From Prochlorococcus sp. AG-347-I21 (GTDB lineage: Bacteria > Cyanobacteriota > Cyanobacteriia > PCC-6307 > Cyanobiaceae), in contig QCBP01000001.1 of the NCBI GenBank assembly GCA_003279055.1, positions 62,001 to 126,000 of the forward strand: a stretch of 64,000 nucleotides of DNA. The letters are read 5' to 3'. The notes below the pieces were generated by a model, which made no database searches, had not been told where the DNA came from, and was given only the letters and a program-made list of their open reading frames with translations. Position 1 is the first letter of the stretch. The number at the start of each line of letters is the position of its first letter. Below, in pieces: positions 56,682-64,000 of the stretch. A program made the position numbers and the translations under genes.

Positions 56682-59123
56682 ATGGATAAGAAAAAATTCA
56701 CTTCCATCTCACTTCAAGAAGAAATGCAACGTTCTTATTTGGAGTATGCAATGAGCGTAATAGTTGGACGTGCTTTACCTGATGCAAGAGACGGTCTTAA
56801 GCCTGTACAAAGAAGAATTATATTTGCGATGTACGAATTAGGTTTAACACCTGACAAACCATTTAGAAAGTGTGCAAGAGTTGTTGGAGATGTACTTGGA
56901 AAGTACCATCCTCATGGAGATCAAGCAGTATATGATGCATTAGTAAAACTAGTGCAAAATTTCTCAACTAAATATCCTACTCTTGACGGCCATGGAAATT
57001 TTGGATCTGTAGATAATGATCCGCCGGCAGCAATGAGATATACTGAAACCAGATTAGCTCCAATAGCTCATCAAGGATTTCTTGAAGAAATTGGATCAGA
57101 AACAGTAACCTTTTCAAATAACTTTGACGGTTCTCAAAAAGAACCAGATGTTCTTCCGGCCCAACTTCCATTTTTACTTTTGAACGGCTCATCAGGTATT
57201 GCTGTTGGCATGGCGACAAATATTCCGCCTCATAACCTTGGCGAAATTGTAGATGGTTTAATTGCATTACTTAAAAATAAAGATATAAGTGATAAAAAAC
57301 TTTCTAACATTATCAAAGGACCAGATTTTCCTACAGGCGGGGAGTTAATTTATAGTCAGGCAATTGAAGAACTTTATGAAACTGGAAAAGGATCTATAAC
57401 GATAAGAGGAGTTATAAATACAGAAGAAGTAAATTTAGGAAAAGGGAAACATAAAAAGAATGCACTAATAATTACGGAACTTCCTTATCAAATTAATAAA
57501 GCAAGTTGGATTGAAAAACTCGCAGAACTTGTTAATTCAGGGAAGATTAATGGGATTTCAGATATTAGGGATGAGAGCGACAGAGATGGAATGAGAATTG
57601 TAATAGAACTAAAAAAAGATGCTAATTCTGAACTTGTAATTTCTAATTTGTATAAAAGAACAACTCTCCAAACAAACTTTGGCGCAATATTTTTAGCTAT
57701 AATTAAAGGTAAACCTGTACAATTAAACCTAAAAAAATATCTCAACTATTTTCTTGAATTTAGAGAAGAAACAATTAGAAAAAGAACTTATTATTTTCTA
57801 AAAAACACTCTTGAGAAACTTGAAATATCAGAAGGTTTATCTAAAGCCACAAAAAACATAAAAAAGGTTATTGAAATTATTGAAGAATCAGAAAATTCTG
57901 CGGAAGCTAAATCAAAATTAATTGAAAATTTTTTCTTGAGTGATAAACAGGCAAATTCAGTTTTGGATATGCCACTAAGAAAATTAACCAATCTAGAAAA
58001 GAATCAAATTGATAATCAAATAGAAAGTTTAAAAGAAGAAAAGAATTATTTTCAAAAATTGCTGAAGGAAAGAGAATTATTAATTGAATTACTTATTGAA
58101 GAATTTTTAATATTAAAGAAAAAATATAATGTTATAAGAAAAACAAAAGTAATAAAAAATATAAATCAAAATGAGGAGTTAGAGACGCTTAATATTCAAA
58201 TATTAGAAGAATTCATAAATAAAAAAACTAAATTATATGTAGATAATAGACTGTATTTAAAAAAGATGAATTCAAGTAATTATAAAAAATCATTTGAACT
58301 TACAAATAAAATTATAGACAATAAAAATGTTCAAAAATTTATATTTAATATTGAAAAAAATATAAAATTAATTGGAATCACAAATACAGGAAAAGTATTT
58401 AACATTGATTGGGAATCAAGTCTTAATAAAGACTATAAATTAGATAATAAAATCCTTGGAAATATTCATCCTAGTGAAATAATAAATTTTCATTCTTTAA
58501 AAAAAGAACTTAGAAATTATTTATGCATATTAAATTCAGATGGAAGATTTAAAAAAGTTTTATTTGATGAAGATATGATCAAAACTAATAGAACTTTCAC
58601 AATTACAAAATTAAAAAATAATCTAAAGACAATCGATTCATTTATTTCTGATGAAAACAAAAATTTAATAATATTAACCTCGATAGGAAGAATTTTTAAA
58701 TTTAATTTATCAAATAAATTTTTAACGCCAACTTCTAAACAATCACAAGGATTAATACTTGTAAAACTTTTACCAACTGAAAAAATTGTTTCCTGTTGTA
58801 CGATTGTTAATGGGGAAAATATTTTTTTAATATCCAAAAAAGGAAAAATCTTTTGTATAAATAGTAATGAAATTTATTACTCAAATGAATACAGTTTGGG
58901 ATATTTAAATGAAAAAACTCAACTTAAAAACGATTACTTCCTTAATATAATAACTAATAACCATTACCTTGATATTGAAACTAATAAAAATAAATCTGCA
59001 AGATTAGACCTTAATAAATTAAATTTCAAATCAAATAAATCAAATTTTTTGATTGATTTTTTAAAATTAGATAAAGATGAATACCTTGAAAATTGTTTCC
59101 GACTTAAAAACTTTCTGAATTAA
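56682..59123 (+). CDS. Type IIA topoisomerase subunit A (GyrA/ParC)
   Basis: The 813-residue protein has the conserved N-terminal breakage-rejoining domain ([28 protein letters not shown]) and the catalytic Tyr120 in RYTETRL. The C-terminal third is Asn/Lys-rich, and I do not find a GyrA box (QRRGGKG), so this may be a ParC/topo IV-like subunit and not the true gyrase A; a second GyrA gene is likely elsewhere in the genome. It converges with purF with a 4-base overlap. Confidence 0.88.
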   Translation: MDKKKFTSISLQEEMQRSYLEYAMSVIVGRALPDARDGLKPVQRRIIFAMYELGLTPDKPFRKCARVVGDVLGKYHPHGDQAVYDALVKLVQNFSTKYPTLDGHGNFGSVDNDPPAAMRYTETRLAPIAHQGFLEEIGSETVTFSNNFDGSQKEPDVLPAQLPFLLLNGSSGIAVGMATNIPPHNLGEIVDGLIALLKNKDISDKKLSNIIKGPDFPTGGELIYSQAIEELYETGKGSITIRGVINTEEVNLGKGKHKKNALIITELPYQINKASWIEKLAELVNSGKINGISDIRDESDRDGMRIVIELKKDANSELVISNLYKRTTLQTNFGAIFLAIIKGKPVQLNLKKYLNYFLEFREETIRKRTYYFLKNTLEKLEISEGLSKATKNIKKVIEIIEESENSAEAKSKLIENFFLSDKQANSVLDMPLRKLTNLEKNQIDNQIESLKEEKNYFQKLLKERELLIELLIEEFLILKKKYNVIRKTKVIKNINQNEELETLNIQILEEFINKKTKLYVDNRLYLKKMNSSNYKKSFELTNKIIDNKNVQKFIFNIEKNIKLIGITNTGKVFNIDWESSLNKDYKLDNKILGNIHPSEIINFHSLKKELRNYLCILNSDGRFKKVLFDEDMIKTNRTFTITKLKNNLKTIDSFISDENKNLIILTSIGRIFKFNLSNKFLTPTSKQSQGLILVKLLPTEKIVSCCTIVNGENIFLISKKGKIFCINSNEIYYSNEYSLGYLNEKTQLKNDYFLNIITNNHYLDIETNKNKSARLDLNKLNFKSNKSNFLIDFLKLDKDEYLENCFRLKNFLN

Positions 59124-60580
59124 GATTTATATTCATTTTCAACCCAATTTAGATACTCTTGATTGACCGTTCCTGTTACATAAGAACCAGTAAAGCAACT
59201 CATCTCCAAATCTTTAACAGGAGAATCACTTATTATAGATTTTCGCAAACTTTCAACACTTTGATAAACAAGGTTATCAATTTTAAGATGATCAGCAATT
59301 TCACTTATTGTTCTATCGTGAGCTATTAATTCATCTCTATTAGGCATATTAATTCCATAAACATGAGGATAACGAACTGGAGGAGCTGCTGATGTAAAAA
59401 AAACTTTATTTGCACCTGCATCTTTAGCCATTTGTACAATTTCTTTTGAAGTAGTACCTCTTACGATCGAGTCATCAACAATTAATACATTTTTATTTTT
59501 AAACTCTGCACTCATAGCATTTAATTTTTGCCGTACAGATTTCTTACGTTTCTGTTGACCAGGCATTATGAATGTTCGGCCAACATATCTGTTTTTAAAA
59601 AAGCCTTCCCTATATTCTATCCCTAACTGTCTTGCAACTTGCATTGCCGCAGGTCGAGAAGAATCAGGAATAGGCATAACCACATCAACATCTCCAGAAT
59701 TAATTGTCTCTTTTATTGTCTCTGCAAGATAATCTCCCATCTTTAAACGAGCTTTGTAAACTGAAATTCCATTCATAATTGAATCTGGCCTAGCCAAATA
59801 AACATATTCAAAAGCACAGGGAAATAACATTGGATTTTCAGAACATTGCTTAGAAAAAAACTCCCCATTAAGGTTTATAAAAACAGCTTCTCCAGGATCA
59901 ACATCTCTTACTACTTGATAATCATTATTTTCAAGCACTAGAGATTCACTAGCAACCATCCACTCTTCTTTTTTTGTGGTTAATGAAAGTCTTTTTCCTA
60001 TAACTAAAGGCCTAATACCGAAAGGATCTCTAAATGCTAATAAACCATGTCCTGAAATTAATGCAATTGAAGCATATGATCCCTGAATTCTATTATGTAA
60101 AGATTTAACGGCATTAAAAATAATATCAGGTTCTAATTCTTGATTATTAATTTGTTCTTGTAATTCTGTAGCAAATACATTTAACAACATTTCAGTATCA
60201 CTTGAAGAATTTGTATGACGCTTATCAACATTAAATAATTGTTTTTCTAAATCTCTGGTATTTGTCAAATTTCCATTATGTATCAAAACAATTCCATAAG
60301 GAGCATTAACGTAAAAAGGCTGTGCTTCTTCAACACTTTCTGCTGATCCCTTTGTTGCATACCTAACATGACCCAATCCAATTTTGCCAATTAAATTCCT
60401 CATATCTCTCGTTCTATAAGCAGTATTAACTTGACCTTTAGCCTTATGTATATGAAAAACAGTATTTTCCATTGTGGCTATGCCTGTTGAGTCTTGACCT
60501 CTATGCTGCAAAAGCAAAAGACTATCGTAAATTTGTTGATTTACGTCATCTGAAGAAACGATTCCAACTATTCCGCACAT
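59120..60580 (-). CDS. purF: Amidophosphoribosyltransferase
   Basis: PurF performs the first step of purine synthesis. The 486-residue protein begins MCGIVGIV with the nucleophile Cys2, and has the PRPP loop [18 protein letters not shown]. The usual propeptide is absent. It lies downstream of purL on the same strand, as in relatives. Confidence 0.96.
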   Translation of the reverse strand: MCGIVGIVSSDDVNQQIYDSLLLLQHRGQDSTGIATMENTVFHIHKAKGQVNTAYRTRDMRNLIGKIGLGHVRYATKGSAESVEEAQPFYVNAPYGIVLIHNGNLTNTRDLEKQLFNVDKRHTNSSSDTEMLLNVFATELQEQINNQELEPDIIFNAVKSLHNRIQGSYASIALISGHGLLAFRDPFGIRPLVIGKRLSLTTKKEEWMVASESLVLENNDYQVVRDVDPGEAVFINLNGEFFSKQCSENPMLFPCAFEYVYLARPDSIMNGISVYKARLKMGDYLAETIKETINSGDVDVVMPIPDSSRPAAMQVARQLGIEYREGFFKNRYVGRTFIMPGQQKRKKSVRQKLNAMSAEFKNKNVLIVDDSIVRGTTSKEIVQMAKDAGANKVFFTSAAPPVRYPHVYGINMPNRDELIAHDRTISEIADHLKIDNLVYQSVESLRKSIISDSPVKDLEMSCFTGSYVTGTVNQEYLNWVENEYKS

Positions 60581-60627
60581 AACTTAATATCTTAAAAAGA
60601 TTAATAGTTGTGAAATGTTTTTCATAT

Positions 60628-62967
60628 TTACAAGTACCCTGAAATACTATTATGAAATTTTTCGGATAATTCCTCAACCCTTATATTGCAGATATTTTTA
60701 TCTTGAATTTTTATCTTAAGCGTTTCACTAGATACATATCCTATTTTTTTTACATAAACACTTGATGGACAATTTATTTGATTTTGTTTTAAATAATTAA
60801 GCCATTCATTTTGTTTCATTTTGCTAATTGAAAAAATTATTCTAGAACCTCCTTCTGCAAACAATAAATTATCATCTCTATTTAAATCTTTCTCTAATTC
60901 TATCGTTGCACCTTTTCCAGACAAAATACAAGACTCTGCTAAAGCTATAGCTAAACCGCCATCGCTGATATCGTGAGAAGAAACTACAAAACTTTTTAAA
61001 ATAGCATTTCTTAAAAAACTCTGGCAAAACTTTTCATCCAGCAAATCTATTTTAGGAGGCCGACCTGTGATTTTTCCATGAAAATATTCCAAATAAGAAC
61101 TAGCTGCAATTGTCGTATCTGATTTATAAGAACCAATTAACCAAATTTGATCATCAATATTTTTCCATTCACTACTTGTGGCTTTTTCTACATTATCGAT
61201 CTTTCCAACCATTCCAATAACTGGAGTAGGATTAATAGGAGTTATTACATTATCTTTATTTTTAGATTCATTGTATAAAGAAACATTACCTCCTGTTACA
61301 GGAGTTTCCAATGCTTTACAGGCTTCAGCAATTGCAGTACAAGAAGATGAGAGTTGCCAATATCCTATTTCATTTTCCGGAGAAGAAAAATTTAAATTAT
61401 TTGTAATTGCTACTGGTTCAGCCCCAACACAACTAACATTTCTAGCAGATTCTGCAACAGCAGCGATAGTTCCTCTAAAAGGATCAAGAGCAACCCATCT
61501 ACTATTACAATCAACTGATGCAGCAACACCAGAAAATACTTTACTTTTATTTTTTTTATTTTGTTCCCTTAGTCTTATTACAGCTGCATCTGATTTTCCA
61601 GGTTTAAAAACTGTATTTGCCTGCACTTGAGAGTCATATTGTTTATATATCCATCGTTTAGAAGCTATTGAAGGATTAGAGAGTAATTTTAAAATAATCT
61701 CTGAATAAGAAAAATTCTCATTTTCCTTCAATGAAAATATTTTTTGCTCATAAATTTGTGGCAAATCATTTTCTTTCCATTCCCATTTCTTTAAAAGATA
61801 ATCAGGTGGATTATTAATCACATTATGAAAGTTGACAGGGGTATCATCGGATAAAGCAGAAGTAGGTATTTGGGCGACAATTTTACCTTTACGAGAAATA
61901 ATTACCTCATTATTTTCTATAACTTGACCAATGACATTGGCATATAATCCCCACTTATTAAATTTTTCAATAAGATCATTAATTTTTTCTTCTTTAACGA
62001 CAAACAACATTCTCTCTTGCGATTCAGATAATAAATATTGATATGGAGACATATCATCTTCTCTAGAAGGAACCAAATCTAAATCAATAGATATGCCTAA
62101 CTTTCCATTGGCGGCCATTTCCGCACTACTGCATGTTAAACCTGCAGCACCCATATCTTGAGCTGCAATTACATCTCCTGTTTTGAAAGCATCCAAACAG
62201 GCTTCAATAAGACTTTTCTCAATAAATGGATCACCTACTTGAACCGCTGGTCTATCATCTAATGAGGTTGTAGTTAATTCTGAGCTAGCAAAACTAGCAC
62301 CACCAACTCCATCTCTGCCAGTAGTATTACCAACATATAATACTGGTGATCCTATATTTTTAGCTCCAGAACAGACGATTTCATTAGTCTCTAAAAGTCC
62401 TAAAGCCATAACATTCACTAAAGGATTTCCAGAATAACTATCATCGAAATCAATTTCACCTCCAACAGTCGGTACACCAACACAATTCCCATAATGGGCA
62501 ATACCGGATACAACTCCTCGCAGCAAATCAACATTTGATGATTTATCAAGGTTTCCGAATCTCAATGAATTCAATACAGCAATTGGCCTTGCACCCATTG
62601 TAAATATATCTCTTAAAATCCCTCCTACACCTGTTGCAGCGCCTTGAAAGGGTTCAATAGCAGAAGGATGATTATGACTTTCTATTTTAAAAACAAGTTT
62701 TTGATTATTTCCAACATCAATAACTCCGGCATTTTCTCCAGGTCCAACTAAAACATTTTTGCCTTTAGTGGGAAATTTAGATAGTAAAGGTTTTGAATTT
62801 CTATAACAACAATGTTCAGACCACATAACACCAAACATGCCTAATTCCGTTCTATTAGGCTTTCTCTTTAATCGTTTGCAAATTTCTTCATAATCATTAA
62901 GTGTTAAATTTTCAACTTTCAGTGCTTCATTAAGATCATACAGATCTTGATTTTCTTGATTTATCAT
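60628..62967 (-). CDS. purL: Phosphoribosylformylglycinamidine synthase subunit PurL
   Basis: PurL is the ATP-dependent subunit of FGAM synthase, which works with PurS and PurQ. The 779-residue protein is the small, non-fused type. It has SEHCCYRNSKPLL, KIESHNHPSAIEPFQGAATGVGG, GAAGLTCSSAEMA and HDISDGGLAIALAE. The gene starts three bases after the PRC-barrel gene stop. Confidence 0.96.
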   Translation of the reverse strand: MINQENQDLYDLNEALKVENLTLNDYEEICKRLKRKPNRTELGMFGVMWSEHCCYRNSKPLLSKFPTKGKNVLVGPGENAGVIDVGNNQKLVFKIESHNHPSAIEPFQGAATGVGGILRDIFTMGARPIAVLNSLRFGNLDKSSNVDLLRGVVSGIAHYGNCVGVPTVGGEIDFDDSYSGNPLVNVMALGLLETNEIVCSGAKNIGSPVLYVGNTTGRDGVGGASFASSELTTTSLDDRPAVQVGDPFIEKSLIEACLDAFKTGDVIAAQDMGAAGLTCSSAEMAANGKLGISIDLDLVPSREDDMSPYQYLLSESQERMLFVVKEEKINDLIEKFNKWGLYANVIGQVIENNEVIISRKGKIVAQIPTSALSDDTPVNFHNVINNPPDYLLKKWEWKENDLPQIYEQKIFSLKENENFSYSEIILKLLSNPSIASKRWIYKQYDSQVQANTVFKPGKSDAAVIRLREQNKKNKSKVFSGVAASVDCNSRWVALDPFRGTIAAVAESARNVSCVGAEPVAITNNLNFSSPENEIGYWQLSSSCTAIAEACKALETPVTGGNVSLYNESKNKDNVITPINPTPVIGMVGKIDNVEKATSSEWKNIDDQIWLIGSYKSDTTIAASSYLEYFHGKITGRPPKIDLLDEKFCQSFLRNAILKSFVVSSHDISDGGLAIALAESCILSGKGATIELEKDLNRDDNLLFAEGGSRIIFSISKMKQNEWLNYLKQNQINCPSSVYVKKIGYVSSETLKIKIQDKNICNIRVEELSEKFHNSISGYL

Positions 62968-62970
62968 TAT

Positions 62971-63676
62971 TTATATCCAAGGGTCATCTTCTTTTTTTTC
63001 ACTAAACGGCATGGATGTTGTATTTTTATTATAAAAACTTTTTTGTTTAAAATCTAAGTTTTGGCTAATATCTTCATCTTCTTCAAGCCAATCCTCTAAT
63101 TTATTAGAAGCAATATTTTTCATATCATCAAACCTATCAATAATTTTTTTTCCTTTTTGTATAAATTCATTCTTAATACTTGATTTTATTAGAGGTAAAT
63201 CATCTAAAGAATTAATTTCACAAAATACTAATCCAGGTTGTTGATCATTAATACTTTCAATATTTAATTTCCATCTACTAGAACCTGGAATCTTAGGACT
63301 AGATCTAGAAACCAAGTAATATAAAATCTTACCCGTTTTCATTTCAAATAAAAAATCAGCAATAACTCCAATTTTTGATCCGTTTACATTTACAAGATTA
63401 GCTTCTATTAAAGTTGGAAACCTATTTAAGGTTGCTAGATCAGAAATAGCTGGATCGCCTTTGACATATATTTCATTATCTATAATTTGAGAAATTTGAT
63501 TTAAACGCCAAACATTTCTTTTTAAATCAAAATTTGAAGGGCGAGAGTACCATCCTAAAATTCGATGAACTGGAGGATGCATCCAAACATTTTCACCATT
63601 CCCGTAATTAAGGACCATATTCCCCTTAACACAATAATTTAGTAACTCACTTAATAAAATTTCTTTAGGTAATTTC
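62971..63676 (-). CDS. PRC-barrel domain protein
   Basis: The 235-residue protein starts at a TTG at about 63678, only a base or so after the dnaN stop, so it is probably co-transcribed with dnaN. The segment ADFLFEMKTGKILYYLVSRS is the PRC-barrel signature, with an earlier related half (LNQISQIIDNEIYVKGD). The C-terminal end is acidic. The gene stands between dnaN and purL in all picocyanobacterial gene orders known to me. Function is unknown. Confidence 0.82.
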
Positions 63677-63679
63677 AAG

Positions 63680-64000
63680 TTAAGAACGAACCTGCACAGG
63701 CATAACTAAATAAGTAAAAGAATTGAGGTTATCTTCTGGTACAAAAACAGCTGGAGTAGTTGCAATATTACACTTTAAAAGTACATTTTCAGAAGCAATA
63801 ACTTTTAAACCTTCTAAAAGATATCTAACGTTAAATGCTATATCAAAAGTTTCACCATTATAAGAAACCGGTATTGATTCATTTGCGTTTCCAATATCTT
63901 GAGCATCTGCACTGATATAAGCTAAATCTGTATTGTCTAATTTAATCTTTACAACATTACTTTGCTGATCAGCTAAAACAGCAATTCTTTCAAGTGCATC
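63680..64000 (-). CDS. dnaN: DNA polymerase III sliding clamp, C-terminal part (runs off the window)
   Basis: The reverse strand ends NSFTYLVMPVQVRS and the last residues before it give AFNVRYLLEGLKVI, the typical end of the beta clamp. About 106 residues are visible and the gene continues past 64000. Its place next to PRC-barrel, purL and purF marks the usual start point of Prochlorococcus numbering, near the replication origin. Confidence 0.9.
   Translation of the reverse strand, partial: DALERIAVLADQQSNVVKIKLDNTDLAYISADAQDIGNANESIPVSYNGETFDIAFNVRYLLEGLKVIASENVLLKCNIATTPAVFVPEDNLNSFTYLVMPVQVRS

Noticed and set aside
61178-61630. Forward frame of 150 codons inside purL
   Set aside because: It is antisense to a well-conserved enzyme and shows no motif of its own.

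Overview
This window looks like the chromosome of a high-light-adapted Prochlorococcus (marine picocyanobacterium). The evidence is the very AT-rich DNA, the compact gene spacing, and a core gene order that I recognise: dnaN, a PRC-barrel gene, purL, purF, a type IIA topoisomerase A subunit, a TPR gene, queG, DUF502, nusB, ftsY, an rsbU-like phosphatase, argH. That block lies at the high-coordinate end and reads mostly leftwards, so the replication origin is probably just beyond base 64000. The species assignment is inference from gene order and protein style; no rRNA or tRNA gene was seen in the window.

Layout. 1-1182: the start of an aldo/keto reductase, then a ParA-like ATPase overlapping a small membrane protein. 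1175-11067: housekeeping genes argJ, coaE, gatB, thiO, ndk, speA and alaS. 11068-20755: flavodiiron genes flv3 and flv1 plus a small flavin reductase, the pair split by a foreign element of about 5.55 kb. 20759-24213: a class B penicillin-binding protein, two small unknown genes and a Cas4/RecB-like nuclease. 24214-28780: an accessory stretch with a TPR-sulfotransferase gene, a deletion relic of a relative, a second TPR gene, a SET-domain gene and traces of integration events behind guaA. 28781-64000: core genes for GMP, cobalamin, glyoxylate/serine, elongation factor P, biotin carboxyl carrier, pyridoxine, thiamine, glycolysis, peptidoglycan, chaperones (grpE-dnaJ), tRNA modification, arginine, protein targeting, and purines.

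The most interesting object is the element at 12832-18390. It sits exactly at the 3' end of flv3, bounded by an 11-bp core direct repeat (AATCACTATTA). Joining its two ends rebuilds a near-perfect inverted repeat around that core, as expected for a tyrosine-recombinase attP. It carries a tyrosine integrase, a probable HUH-type replication initiator preceded by a compact origin-like array (three TCCGCA hexamers spaced exactly 11 bp inside two perfect hairpins), a fused ParB/DNA-methyltransferase protein, and three tiny genes. Its spacers are a mosaic of shared repeats. It resembles a small integrative and possibly self-replicating element using a photoprotection gene, not a tRNA, as its target.

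The second accessory region shows recent rearrangement. The C-terminal 234 bp of the TPR-sulfotransferase gene exist twice with about five differences, 1726 bp apart. The upstream copy is fused in frame to what looks like the start of another family member. Next to guaA, a vestigial reading frame ending in GTIEWE (the guaA C-terminus) and paired hairpins suggest old integration at the guaA 3' end.
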